Origin: SIG452 sp045631485
Lineage (GTDB): Bacteria > Bacillota > Clostridia > UMGS1840
Assembly: GCA_045631485.1 (NCBI GenBank)
Contig: JAZQUU010000006.1
Location: 1 to 28,084 of the forward strand
Length of the DNA: 28,084 nt
Direction: 5' to 3'
The notes below the pieces were generated by a model. It was not told the origin of the DNA. It made no database searches and saw only the letters and a list, made by a program, of their open reading frames with translations. Position numbers and translations under genes: made by a program. Positions 15,507 through 23,160 of this stretch are shown piece by piece. Numbering within the stretch: position 1 is the first letter of the stretch; every line of letters begins with the position of its first letter.

Positions 15507-16427
15507 ATGAGTAATTATTATCCTTCTTATTACAAAGATTTCGAGTGTATCGGCGGCGTGTGTCAGCATAACTGTTGTATCGGTTGGGAAATTGATATCG
15601 ATCCCGCAACCTATGAGAAATATCAAGGAATTTCGGGGGATTTAGGGGAGCGTTTGAAAGCGAACATTTCCACCGAAGAGACACCGCATTTTATCTTGAA
15701 ACAGAAAGATAGATGTCCTTTTTTAAACAAGGAAAATCTATGCGATATCATCTTGGAAAAAGGGGAAGATTATCTTTGCCAAATTTGCTCCGATCACCCT
15801 CGGTTTCGTAATTTTTTTGAGAATTGTACCGAGGTGGGATTAGGGCTTTGCTGCGAAGAAGCGGCAAGATTAATTTTATCCCAAACAGAGCCGTTTTTAA
15901 TGCCTGAAAAACCGGTGGATTTACTTAGCGATGAGGAAGACTCTTTCTTCCGTTTCCGAAATGATATTTTTGTAAAAATCGGGGACAGAAAACTGCCTCT
16001 TACAGAAAGAGTTTTGTCCTTGTGCCAGGGATATGGAATTTCGTTTCCGCAGAAAGCGCACAAAGAATGGGCGGAGATTTTTCTTTCGTTAGAGCATTTG
16101 GACGAGGCTTGGGTTTCCTTGCTGAATGACTTAAAAAACGAGGAATCTGTTATGCCTCTTTGCAGAGAATGGGAAGTTTATTTGGAACAACTGTTTTCTT
16201 ATTTTATCTATCGTCATTTGGCGGGCGGTTTGGAAGACGGACGCTACGGAGAACGAATTTTATTTGCCGTTTTGGGTGTTCTGATGGTTTCCTTTCTTGT
16301 GTCTTTTAAAATCGGCAGGAGGGGAAGCGTTTCTTTTGAAGATTTTATTGAAATAGTGAGGCTTTATTCTTCGGAAATTGAATACAGCGAAGAAAATACG
16401 GAGCGATTGCTCTCTTTGCTGGAGTAG
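15507..16427 (+). CDS. FliB-like lysine N-methylase (Cys-cluster protein)
   Basis: A 306-residue soluble protein. Near the N-terminus C14, C19, C23 and C24 lie in an FECIGGVCQHNCCIGWEIDI context. Later come DRCPFLNKENLCDI, YLCQICSDHPRF and GLGLCCEEAARLIL. This Cys-rich layout is that of the FliB/YkgJ (CxxCxxCC) family; Firmicute members are annotated flagellin lysine N-methylase, which transfers methyl groups to surface lysines of flagellin. The Cys clusters probably bind an iron-sulfur or zinc centre. It starts 14 nt after the amidohydrolase stop with an ACGGAG site, and the corrinoid adenosyltransferase follows 24 nt later. No flagellin gene is in the window, so the substrate could be another protein. 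Family call good, function tentative. Confidence 0.75.
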   Translation: MSNYYPSYYKDFECIGGVCQHNCCIGWEIDIDPATYEKYQGISGDLGERLKANISTEETPHFILKQKDRCPFLNKENLCDIILEKGEDYLCQICSDHPRFRNFFENCTEVGLGLCCEEAARLILSQTEPFLMPEKPVDLLSDEEDSFFRFRNDIFVKIGDRKLPLTERVLSLCQGYGISFPQKAHKEWAEIFLSLEHLDEAWVSLLNDLKNEESVMPLCREWEVYLEQLFSYFIYRHLAGGLEDGRYGERILFAVLGVLMVSFLVSFKIGRRGSVSFEDFIEIVRLYSSEIEYSEENTERLLSLLE

Positions 16428-16451
16428 CTGCGAAACAGGAGAAAAGAAAGT

Positions 16452-16964
16452 ATGATTCAATGTTATTTTGGAAACGGAAAAGGAAAGACCACCGCTTCGG
16501 TGGGGGCTGCTATCCGTTACCTCGGATGTGAAAAAAAGGTGTTGTTTGTGTCTTTCTTAAAAGACGGTACTTCTTCTGAATTAAATATTTTAAAATCCAT
16601 TCCCAATCTGGATATTTGTCTGCCGCCTGTTTCTTACCGTTTGTTTGATAATCGACATTCGGAAAAAAACAAAGAATTTGCGGAAGCATATACTTGTTTT
16701 TTTACGGAGAAACTGTGTGAAATTTCATCTTGCTACGATATGATTGTGTTGGACGAAATTTTAGATGTGATTGCATTTGGTTACCTGAGGGAATCCCTCT
16801 TTTTGGAAACCATTCAAAATTGGAGCAAAAGGGCGGAAATTGTGTTGACGGGGCATAAGCTTTCTTCCGATATTTCAGAGATTTGCGATTATATTTCCGA
16901 AATTACTGCCAAAAAGCATCCTTTTGAGAAGGGAATTGCACCCCGGTGCGGAATTGAATACTAA
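16452..16964 (+). CDS. cobO: Cob(I)alamin adenosyltransferase, CobA/CobO/BtuR family
   Basis: A 170-residue ATP-binding protein that should transfer the 5'-deoxyadenosyl group of ATP to reduced corrinoid, giving adenosylcobalamin. The family's unusual P-loop is at residues 7-14 (GNGKGKTT). Further marks are the IVLDEILDVIAFGYL segment (Walker-B-like) and the IVLTGHK strand, where family members usually have TGR; the His in place of Arg is a small oddity. Length is slightly below the usual 175-200. AGGAG lies 10 nt before the ATG. It is the last gene of the operon, before a strong terminator. No other cobalamin genes and no cobalamin riboswitch were seen, so it may serve salvage or a specific B12-dependent enzyme elsewhere. 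Confidence 0.88.
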   Translation: MIQCYFGNGKGKTTASVGAAIRYLGCEKKVLFVSFLKDGTSSELNILKSIPNLDICLPPVSYRLFDNRHSEKNKEFAEAYTCFFTEKLCEISSCYDMIVLDEILDVIAFGYLRESLFLETIQNWSKRAEIVLTGHKLSSDISEICDYISEITAKKHPFEKGIAPRCGIEY

Positions 16965-17008
16965 AAAAAGGCGTGTAAAAAACTCAAATTTTTACACGCC
17001 CTTTTTTT
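16963..17008. terminator. Bidirectional intrinsic terminator
   Basis: GGCGTGTAAAA (16970-16980) pairs with TTTTACACGCC (16990-17000), with an A run before and a T run after. It ends both the corrinoid operon and feoB; the feoB stop codon lies in the T run. Confidence 0.9.
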
Positions 17009-18848
17009 AAATTGCTATCCATAAAAATCGTATGAGTAAACATAGTGAGATACCGATGATGGTGGGAATTGCGGCAGAAAGGAATGTCCATTTGAAGCTT
17101 CCCGTTTCTTTTTGAATTGTCATTAATGTGGTGGAACAAGGCCAGTGAAACATGGAAAACACCAAAACGCAAACCGCCGTCAGATTGGTCCAACCGTTTG
17201 ATACAAGAATTTGATGGAGATTTTGCATATTCTGTGTGTCGGTGAGGGATGCGGTGCCCGTGTATGCCATCAGGATAATGGGAAGCACAATTTCATTGGC
17301 GGGAAGTCCCAATAAAAAAGCAATCAGAATCACACCATCCATTCCCAAGAAATTTCCGAAAGAATTCAAAAGATTCCCCAGATATAAAAGCAACGACATA
17401 TTTCCCACATAAATATGAGATACCAACCATAAAATTGCGCCTGCGGGAATTGCTACCGTAACAGAGCGTCCCAAAACGAATAGGGTACGGTCTGTGAGAG
17501 ACCGAAGAATTACTCTTAATACCTGCGGCTTCCGATAGGGAGGGAGCTCCATTACAAAGAAAGACGGCTCTCCTTTTAAGATTGTTTTTGATAAGATAAA
17601 AGAAACCGCAAAGGTCATAACAATCCCCAAAAGCACTAAAGCGGTGAGCAGTAATGTTCCGAAAAATGAGGAATGGGATTGCGCAAAAAATGCAGAAATA
17701 ATCGCAAGTAATGTTGGGAATTTTCCGTTGCAGGGTACCAAACTGTTTGTTAAAACGGCAAGAAGACGTTCTCGTTTGGAATCCATAATCCGAGCACCCG
17801 TCACCCCAACCGCATTGCATCCGAATCCCATACACATTGTTAGCGCCTGCTTCCCGCAGGCATTGCATTTTTGCAGGGTGTGATCCAGATTAAATGCAAT
17901 TCTCGGCAGATATCCCAAATCTTCCAACAATGTAAAGAGGGGAAAAAAGATTGCCATTGGCGGAAGCATCACCGAGATAATTCGTCCCACGGTTGAGAAG
18001 ATTCCGCCAAATAAAAAATCAGATAACAGATTGGGAAAGCCAATCTGATTGGCTCCCCGTATCAACCAATGTTCTGCATTTTGAAACAGTTCGGAAAGGA
18101 GCTTGGAGGGGTAATTGGCACCAACCAGAGTGATCCAGAAAATGAGAGCAAGAAAACATAGCATAACGAGAATTCCTGTCAGTTTTCCCGTGAGAAATTT
18201 ATCTATTTTTTCTTCTTTTGTTAAGTAGTCTTTTTGGTGGTGTGTAATCACGGCTTTTGCGATAGATTCTGCTTCTTTTACCGAATCTTCTGCTGATTTT
18301 TTTGCGGAGGCAGGATCGCTTACAATTTGTTTTGTTACCGTTTTCCATATCAGGTTGGTTAAATCGGAAAGTCCTGTTTTTTGATTGGCGGCAGTTCCGA
18401 TTACGGGAACCCCCAATCGTCGTGACAGTTCCCTAAAATTCACGGAGATTTCTTTTCTTTTCGCCTCATCCATCAAATTGACACAGACCACAACCCGACG
18501 GGTAATTTCAAGAATCTGCAGAACCAGATTCAGATTCCGTTCCAGAGAAGTGGCGTCACAAACCACAATTAAGGCATCGTAGTTTCCTTCTAACACAAAA
18601 TCTCTTGCCACTTCTTCCTCCAACGAATGTGCTTTTAAGGAATAGGTTCCGGGGATATCTGTTAAGAGATATTTGCATCCCCGATACGTATAGGTTCCAA
18701 AAGCATTGGCAACTGTTTTTCCCGACCAGTTTCCCGTGTGTTGGTGAAGACCTGTGAGAGCATTGAACACGGTGCTTTTTCCCACATTCGGATTTCCCAT
18801 AAGACCTATGGTGAAGTCAACTTTTTGATTGATGTTTGTGCTTTTCAA
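17007..18848 (-). CDS. feoB: Ferrous iron transport protein B
   Basis: A 613-residue inner-membrane Fe(II) transporter with an N-terminal GTPase domain. G1 GNPNVGKS (18-25), switch I TGNWSGKTV, G3 DIPG (64-67), G4 NLMD (124-127), and a G5-like GTAANQKTG. From about residue 220 on there are multiple hydrophobic helices. The conserved pore region reads GFGCNAVGVTGARI with a later VPCNGKFP, the variant common in clostridial FeoB. It is shorter than E. coli FeoB (773 aa) but normal for this subgroup. The start is a TTG at 18848, seven nt after GGAGGG; no suitable ATG is present. The first 32 nt overlap the end of feoA, so translation is probably coupled. No Fur box was recognised upstream of feoA. 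Confidence 0.95.
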   Translation of the reverse strand: MKSTNINQKVDFTIGLMGNPNVGKSTVFNALTGLHQHTGNWSGKTVANAFGTYTYRGCKYLLTDIPGTYSLKAHSLEEEVARDFVLEGNYDALIVVCDATSLERNLNLVLQILEITRRVVVCVNLMDEAKRKEISVNFRELSRRLGVPVIGTAANQKTGLSDLTNLIWKTVTKQIVSDPASAKKSAEDSVKEAESIAKAVITHHQKDYLTKEEKIDKFLTGKLTGILVMLCFLALIFWITLVGANYPSKLLSELFQNAEHWLIRGANQIGFPNLLSDFLFGGIFSTVGRIISVMLPPMAIFFPLFTLLEDLGYLPRIAFNLDHTLQKCNACGKQALTMCMGFGCNAVGVTGARIMDSKRERLLAVLTNSLVPCNGKFPTLLAIISAFFAQSHSSFFGTLLLTALVLLGIVMTFAVSFILSKTILKGEPSFFVMELPPYRKPQVLRVILRSLTDRTLFVLGRSVTVAIPAGAILWLVSHIYVGNMSLLLYLGNLLNSFGNFLGMDGVILIAFLLGLPANEIVLPIILMAYTGTASLTDTQNMQNLHQILVSNGWTNLTAVCVLVFSMFHWPCSTTLMTIQKETGSFKWTFLSAAIPTIIGISLCLLIRFLWIAI

Positions 18849-19092
18849 CGGGTTCCCTCCTTCTTTTTACCAAAATATTTTTTGCATCCTTTCTCCTCAA
18901 TGCAAAGAGTGTTCCCCGCACACGATATGCAACAGGGTCTTTTGATGCGGCAAAAAACACGCACGATACGGGGCATCCCTTGATGAAACCCAAATCCTGC
19001 AACCTTCTTTTGATTTCTCCTTGCAATAATATCTGATAGACTGTGGCACTTTGTCCCGGCAGCAATTCCGATAAACTGTATATTTTTTGCAT
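18817..19092 (-). CDS. feoA: Ferrous iron transport protein A
   Basis: A 91-residue SH3-like cytosolic partner of FeoB. The signature RRLQDLGFIKGCPV, then YRVRGTLFALRRKDAKNILV, is typical FeoA. AGGAGGA lies 7 nt before the ATG. The last ten residues are basic and polar (RREPVEKHKHQSKS) and are encoded in the stretch that also holds the feoB ribosome site and start, so the tail may be constrained by that overlap. Confidence 0.93.
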   Translation of the reverse strand: MQKIYSLSELLPGQSATVYQILLQGEIKRRLQDLGFIKGCPVSCVFFAASKDPVAYRVRGTLFALRRKDAKNILVKRRREPVEKHKHQSKS

Positions 19093-19156
19093 AGCAGATT
19101 CCTCCTCTTTTATCCTATGAAAAAAATCGTGGTTGGTGATAAATGAGAAAAAATAC

Positions 19157-19185
19157 TTGCACTTTTCACAAAAGGGTAGTATAAT
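19157..19185 (+). promoter_or_regulatory. Sigma-A promoter of the epimerase-DUF975 operon
   Basis: TTGCAC (19157-19162), 17 nt, TATAAT (19180-19185). The expected start near 19192 lies downstream of the first possible ATG of the open frame (19133), which supports translation from 19223. Confidence 0.85.
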
Positions 19186-19222
19186 AACAATACTATCTTT
19201 ATTGGGTAAAGGAATTATTGTT

Positions 19223-20122
19223 ATGAATTATGAATTGCATTACAAAGATATGAAAGCAGTTTGCACCACCATGGGTGCAGAGCTGATTTCCTTAACAAAG
19301 GCAAACGGCAGGGAAGTAATCTGGCAGGGTGATAAAACCTATTGGGGCGGTGTGAATCCCAATTTGTTTCCCATTGTTTGCAGTTTGAAAAACTCCAAAA
19401 CCGTAATTGACGGCGTGGAATACACCATCCCCAAACATGGCTTTGCCAGACGTATGGAATTTGAAATGGTGGAAAAAACCGAGCAGAGCATCACCTTTTT
19501 ATTGACGGATAATGAAACCACAAAGGCGTGCTATCCTTATGAATTCGGATTTTATATCACCCATGCTTTAACCGATGACGGTTTTATCACCACCTATCGT
19601 GTGGAGAACAGAAGCGATAAAACCATGCTCTTCGGATTAGGCGGACACACCGCTTATAACTGTCCCATGGCAGAGGGGGATGTGTTCACCGATTACGAAA
19701 TCCGTTTTAATCGTGCGGAAACCAATCCCGTGTATCAGTGTGTGGCAGATGATTTGGGGGGACTTCTGTATGAAAGAGGTATCCGCACCGAATATCAGAA
19801 TGTTACCAAAATTCCTTTGGAATATTCCATTTTTGACCTGGATGCTTTGATGTTCTCCAAACTGAATTCCAATGTGATCAGTTTGGTTCACAAAGAAAAA
19901 GGCTACGGCGTGGAAGTGACCGTAAACGGCTTTAATTCTTTGGGACTTTGGACTCCTATCGGACTTAGTGCTCCTTTTCTCTGCATCGAACCCTGGACCA
20001 TTATTCCCGATAAGGAAGATACCACCGGAATTTTTGCGGAAAAACCGAACATTACTGCGTTACCGGTTGGAGAATCCAAAGAATTTTCCTATCAGGTACG
20101 CTTGATTGAATCCGAGGTGTAA
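19223..20122 (+). CDS. Aldose 1-epimerase (mutarotase)-like protein, LacX type
   Basis: A 299-residue cytosolic protein of the galactose mutarotase-like superfamily, close to LacX-type members in length. Motifs: GRE-VIWQGDKTYWGGVNPNLFPIV near the start, GLGGHTAYNCP with the probable catalytic His, and LCIEPWTIIPD with the probable catalytic Glu (usual CIEPW). It should interconvert alpha and beta anomers of a free aldose or a hexose phosphate; the sugar cannot be told. The ATG at 19223 is 9 nt after AAAGGA. The DUF975 gene starts 2 nt after its stop, so the two are co-transcribed and probably translationally coupled. Confidence 0.87.
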   Translation: MNYELHYKDMKAVCTTMGAELISLTKANGREVIWQGDKTYWGGVNPNLFPIVCSLKNSKTVIDGVEYTIPKHGFARRMEFEMVEKTEQSITFLLTDNETTKACYPYEFGFYITHALTDDGFITTYRVENRSDKTMLFGLGGHTAYNCPMAEGDVFTDYEIRFNRAETNPVYQCVADDLGGLLYERGIRTEYQNVTKIPLEYSIFDLDALMFSKLNSNVISLVHKEKGYGVEVTVNGFNSLGLWTPIGLSAPFLCIEPWTIIPDKEDTTGIFAEKPNITALPVGESKEFSYQVRLIESEV

Positions 20123-20123
20123 T

Positions 20124-20885
20124 ATGATTACGAAATATCCTTTTTGGGTCATTAAAAGCGATGCCAAACGATTGCTTCGGGGGAAATGGAACCCGTTGGT
20201 TTTAGCATTGTTTATCCCGTTTTTGCTTTTTATGGCAATTATGGTGAAATTAAGTATTCTCATGGAAACCATGGCTCCCACACCGCAGTTGGCAAAGTAT
20301 CAGTTGTATGCTCAGATAGCATCTTTAGGGTTTTCCGTCATTTTGCAACTGTTAACAGTCGGCATTTATGAAAATCTGAAACCCTCCCGCGAAAAAGCAA
20401 GCTTTTTCTTGGTGTATCAAGTAGGTTTTCAAAAAATATGGAAAATGATTCCCACCATTCTGCTTGGTACCGTGCTTCCTCTGGCAATCAGTTATTGTTT
20501 GTCTTCCGAGCTTGTTGTTCGTTTTTATGATTATCTAATGTTCAGTGTGATGGATGTTGCGGTTTATCAACTCGTTCTGGAAATTCTGCTTCTTGCCACG
20601 GCAGGGTTATCTGTGTATTTGCAATATTCCTTATTGCTGGTTCCTGCCATTACGGTGGAACACCCCGAATACAACGGATTTCGCCTGATTCGTGAAAGTT
20701 TTGGCATATCAAAAGGGAAGCGGTTTTATCTGTTTATGCTGACTGTCAGCTTTTTAGGATGGATGATTTTAGGTTCTATGGCATTCTATATCGGTGTGCT
20801 TTGGGCAATCCTTTATATGTTTAGTGCCAACTATGCCTATTACAGACGGTTAACCATTCCGGAAGAACCTATCAACTGGGTATAA
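20124..20885 (+). CDS. DUF975 family integral membrane protein
   Basis: A 253-residue membrane protein. Several hydrophobic helices are visible (LVLALFIPFLLFMAIMV, then near the IASLGFSVILQLL, MIPTILLGTVLPLAI, LVLEILLLATAGLSVYL and MILGSMAFYIGVLWAILYMF stretches). The family mark is a cytosolic IRESFGISKGKR followed by LTVSFLGWMILG, the usual DUF975 layout. Function is unknown in the family. The ATG at 20124 has GAGGTG just before the preceding stop; the upstream in-frame ATG at 20106 overlaps the epimerase and has no ribosome site. Confidence 0.85.
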   Translation: MITKYPFWVIKSDAKRLLRGKWNPLVLALFIPFLLFMAIMVKLSILMETMAPTPQLAKYQLYAQIASLGFSVILQLLTVGIYENLKPSREKASFFLVYQVGFQKIWKMIPTILLGTVLPLAISYCLSSELVVRFYDYLMFSVMDVAVYQLVLEILLLATAGLSVYLQYSLLLVPAITVEHPEYNGFRLIRESFGISKGKRFYLFMLTVSFLGWMILGSMAFYIGVLWAILYMFSANYAYYRRLTIPEEPINWV

Positions 20886-20924
20886 AAAAGATGATTCCCC
20901 TCATTTTGGGGAATCATCTTTTTT
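20884..20924. terminator. Bidirectional intrinsic terminator
   Basis: AAAAAAGATGATTCCCC and GGGGAATCATCTTTTTT form a 17-bp stem with a 7-nt loop (20901-20907). It is shared by the convergent DUF975 and spoVT genes. Confidence 0.93.
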
Positions 20925-20929
20925 GTTTA

Positions 20930-21475
20930 TCAGTTTTCAAACAGTTTACCCAATACGGTTGCAGCGGTGGTTGCAAGTTTCTTTTCTGTATCACCTAAGG
21001 TGGTTTCGGTTTCGGTATCGTATAAAATGACGGAACCGATGATATCGCCCTCGGATAAAATAGGAATCACCGTTCCGCAAAGATAGGTGTTGTTATGGTC
21101 TAAAAGATGCACTCTGGATTCGCCCATCCGTCCCACAAAATAGGGGTCACGATTCTTTAAAACCGTTTCAATTTCAGAAGAAATTTTTTGGTCGGACAAC
21201 TCTTTTTTTCCCGTTCCTGCCACACAGATAATGGTGTCGTTATCGGTGATGGCGGTATTGTGCCCGCTGATTTTATAAAGAGCATCGGCATATTGAGCGG
21301 CAAAGTTTCCAAGCTCACTCACGGCGGAATACTTCTTAAAAATCACTTCGCCCTCTTTGTTGGTAAAGATTTCAAGGGGATCTCCTTCGCGGATTCGCAT
21401 GGTGCGTCTGATTTCTTTGGGAATAACCACTCTTCCCAAGTCGTCGATTCTTCTTACAATTCCTGTTGCCTTCAT
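20930..21475 (-). CDS. spoVT: Stage V sporulation protein T, AbrB-family regulator
   Basis: A 181-residue DNA-binding regulator that adjusts SigG-dependent forespore transcription in spore formers. Residues 1-50 are the AbrB swapped-hairpin domain (MKATGIVRRIDDLGRVVIPK, then REGDPLEIF). Residues about 56-181 are the GAF-like domain (NTYLCGTVIPIL, IIGSVILYD, AATVLGKLFEN). Length and sequence match SpoVT (178 aa in B. subtilis) and not the shorter AbrB or Abh. AAAGGAG lies 11 nt before the ATG. The leader contains a palindromic repeat half (21498-21525) and, on the minus strand at 21492-21498, CATAATA, which fits a SigG -10 (CATNNTA), though no clear -35 is visible. Confidence 0.95.
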   Translation of the reverse strand: MKATGIVRRIDDLGRVVIPKEIRRTMRIREGDPLEIFTNKEGEVIFKKYSAVSELGNFAAQYADALYKISGHNTAITDNDTIICVAGTGKKELSDQKISSEIETVLKNRDPYFVGRMGESRVHLLDHNNTYLCGTVIPILSEGDIIGSVILYDTETETTLGDTEKKLATTAATVLGKLFEN

Positions 21476-21497
21476 ATCAACTAATACTCCTTTATTA

Positions 21498-21525
21498 TGC
21501 GGGCAATTCGTGAATTGCCCCTACA
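21498..21525. repeat. Half copy of a palindromic intergenic repeat (REP-like)
   Basis: TGCGGG, then GGGCAATT-CGTG-AATTGCCC, then CTACAA. The same layout (TGCGGG, stem, CGTG loop, stem, CCCTACAA) forms the right half of the repeat at 26739-26790. It lies in the spoVT leader, about 25 nt upstream of the start codon. Confidence 0.7.
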
Positions 21526-21607
21526 ATTTGTTTTTACAAAGATATTGTGTGCAATTAAGGAATTTTTATGTAAGGAAAAAGGTGGAAGACGGTTTTTCTA
21601 AGAAATA

Positions 21608-21636
21608 TTGACATTTTTGGAACAATATGTTACCAT
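21608..21636 (+). promoter_or_regulatory. Sigma-A promoter of the small membrane protein gene
   Basis: TTGACA (21608-21613), 17 nt, TACCAT (21631-21636) preceded by TGT (extended -10). It is about 57 nt before the ATG at 21693. Confidence 0.75.
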
Positions 21637-21692
21637 AACATCAGAATTTTAAAGAATTCGAAAAAATTTACAAACAAAAAGGAGAATGTGTG

Positions 21693-22304
21693 ATGTATTC
21701 CATGGGAAAAACAATCAAACCCTTTCATTTTAACACAATGGGACTTGTTAGTGTAATTGCGGTTTTGGCAACCATTGTTGCGATTATTTTGCTTTACAGA
21801 TTCATTGTTCCTGAAAAGAGAAGACCCTATCTTAACAAATTAGGGCAGTTTCTGCATGATGTGTTTAACTTTAAATTCCTGATTGTGGAAAAAGTCATGC
21901 AGTTTTTCTATATTCTTGCCACCACTTTTGTTGTTTGTTACGGTGTTTCCATGATACTTGGTATCGATGTTTATCGCAGTGCATATTACGGCAGCAGCAC
22001 CGAGTGGTATGGGATTTACGGAATTCTGATCGCAATTGTCGGTCCTTTTGCAATCCGTCTGGCATACGAGCTTTTGATGTTGTTTATTCTGTTGGTGAAA
22101 AACGTGATGCAGATCAACAAGAAATTGAAAGCTTCTTCCGATGATTTGGAATATCAGTTCCCAGGTTTCAAAGACCTGACATCCAAAGACAATTTTGATT
22201 TTATCAAAAAAGCGAAAACAACACCTGTCCAAACCCAAGCGGCTCCTAAGGCACAACCTGCAGCAGAACCTACGGCAGAGGAACCGGTTTTAGAAAACGA
22301 ATAA
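21693..22304 (+). CDS. Small membrane protein, DUF4282-like, function unknown
   Basis: A 203-residue protein with an N-terminal hydrophobic helix (about 17-38, VSVIAVLATIVAIILLYRFI). A second pair of helices (about 70-90 and 105-130) is followed by a NVMQINKKLK segment, then a charged and finally Ala/Pro/Glu-rich tail ending in VLENE. The two-helix core with GPFAIRLAYELLMLF and INKKL resembles DUF4282 proteins, but I am not sure. The ATG at 21693 is 8 nt after AAAAAGGAG; a GTG at 21690 is also in frame but too close. It has its own promoter and terminator. No functional clue comes from its neighbours (spoVT and an unknown gene). Confidence 0.8.
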   Translation: MYSMGKTIKPFHFNTMGLVSVIAVLATIVAIILLYRFIVPEKRRPYLNKLGQFLHDVFNFKFLIVEKVMQFFYILATTFVVCYGVSMILGIDVYRSAYYGSSTEWYGIYGILIAIVGPFAIRLAYELLMLFILLVKNVMQINKKLKASSDDLEYQFPGFKDLTSKDNFDFIKKAKTTPVQTQAAPKAQPAAEPTAEEPVLENE

Positions 22305-22313
22305 TCTGTTCTG

Positions 22314-22344
22314 AAAAAGGCGGAGTGGTTTCACTCCGCTTTTT
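22314..22344 (+). terminator. Intrinsic terminator
   Basis: GCGGAGTG and CACTCCGC (22320-22327 and 22332-22339) with loop GTTT, an A run before and a T run after, 9 nt past the stop of the small membrane protein gene. Confidence 0.9.
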
Positions 22345-22436
22345 ACTTTTTTTGGTGGTTTTTTATCCAACAGGTACAAATATGATATATCCGATACAGA
22401 AACAGAGAATAATTGATAAGAAACATAGCGAAAACC

Positions 22437-22466
22437 TTGACATTTTGTATATAAATGTGTTACACT
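22437..22466 (+). promoter_or_regulatory. Sigma-A promoter of the tail-anchored protein gene
   Basis: TTGACA (22437-22442), 18 nt, TACACT (22461-22466) with a TGT extended -10. The expected transcription start near 22473 leaves a leader of only about 20 nt before the proposed ATC start. Confidence 0.7.
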
Positions 22467-22493
22467 AAAGAATAGCTCACGGGAGGTGATTTT

Positions 22494-23072
22494 ATCGAAC
22501 TGCAAAACATCAAATGTTGGAAGAATAGCTATATACAAGAACACGAAGCAGAATGCTTTGAATATATTGGCTCATTGCAAAATCTTGCTGCAGAACATAT
22601 CAAAAACGGAAATTTTTACGGAGCATCCGCTCTTTATTATGAAATCGTAAAAGGGTTGGAAAAGCTTTCAGCTTTCAGTATTGATTATGAGCCGTCTCTT
22701 TATCGTGAACGCTTATATCTGTCTAAAATTCAGGCATTTGGATTGGAAAACAGAGCAGAGGCAATCAAGCAGCTTCGTAAAGCCTGCACAGTTGCCAGAA
22801 GATGTTCTGCTTCTGACCGGGACGATTTTCTGATTGCGAAAAAACAATTAAGAGAAATGAATGAGTTTTTATCCGCAATGGAAGCCGGGATTGCATTTTC
22901 CAAGTTGTACTCCGAATATGGAGAAGAGATATTGGCGCATTCCAATTCGGGCAGGTCGTTAAATTATGCTTCAGATGGTTCTACCATTTCTGGAATAGGA
23001 TGCGTTATGGCATTATTGTTTATTTTGGTGGCAGTTGTGTTGTATGTCTGTGCAATGATGGCTATTCGTTGA
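22494..23072 (+). CDS. Tail-anchored helical protein of unknown function, probable ATC start
   Basis: The open frame runs from a stop at 22473 to 23072 and contains no ATG, GTG or TTG near the ribosome site. GGGAGGTGAT (22481-22490) is an almost perfect anti-16S match, and ATC at 22494 lies 7 nt after GGAGG. The next candidates are CTG at 22500 (13 nt) and TTG at 22575 (no ribosome site). Starting at ATC gives 192 residues: a soluble alpha-helical region with Ala-rich helices and Leu/Arg periodicity reminiscent of tetratricopeptide helices (no firm match), a Gly/Ser linker, and a C-terminal hydrophobic helix of about 22 residues (CVMALLFILVAVVLYVC) followed by a short basic end. This is a tail-anchored layout facing the cytosol. 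Family not recognised. Start choice is inference; the gene is well supported by promoter, ribosome site and terminator. Confidence 0.72.
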   Translation: MELQNIKCWKNSYIQEHEAECFEYIGSLQNLAAEHIKNGNFYGASALYYEIVKGLEKLSAFSIDYEPSLYRERLYLSKIQAFGLENRAEAIKQLRKACTVARRCSASDRDDFLIAKKQLREMNEFLSAMEAGIAFSKLYSEYGEEILAHSNSGRSLNYASDGSTISGIGCVMALLFILVAVVLYVCAMMAIR

Positions 23073-23089
23073 TAGGTATCCCGACAAAG

Positions 23090-23134
23090 AAAAAATGACC
23101 CACGCAATCTTTGGTTGCGTGGGTCTTATTATTT
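23090..23134. terminator. Intrinsic terminator, probably bidirectional
   Basis: GACCCACGCAA (23097-23107) pairs with TTGCGTGGGTC (23115-23125) over a 7-nt loop, with A-rich sequence before and TTATTATTT after. It lies between the convergent tail-anchored protein gene and the AraC-family gene. Confidence 0.88.
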
Positions 23135-23160
23135 GCTTGGGGATGAAACATACCCGAACT

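Noticed and set aside
16400..16452. Cobalamin riboswitch before the corrinoid adenosyltransferase
   Set aside because: Only 24 nt separate it from the preceding gene, and no B12-box-like conserved sequence is seen here or in the operon leader.
17293..17868. 191-residue minus-strand open frame inside feoB
   Set aside because: It lies in another frame of a strongly conserved transporter gene and has no ribosome site or recognisable sequence.
19093..19222. Fur box before feoA
   Set aside because: No GATAATGATAATCATTATC-like inverted repeat was found, and no good minus-strand promoter could be placed either.
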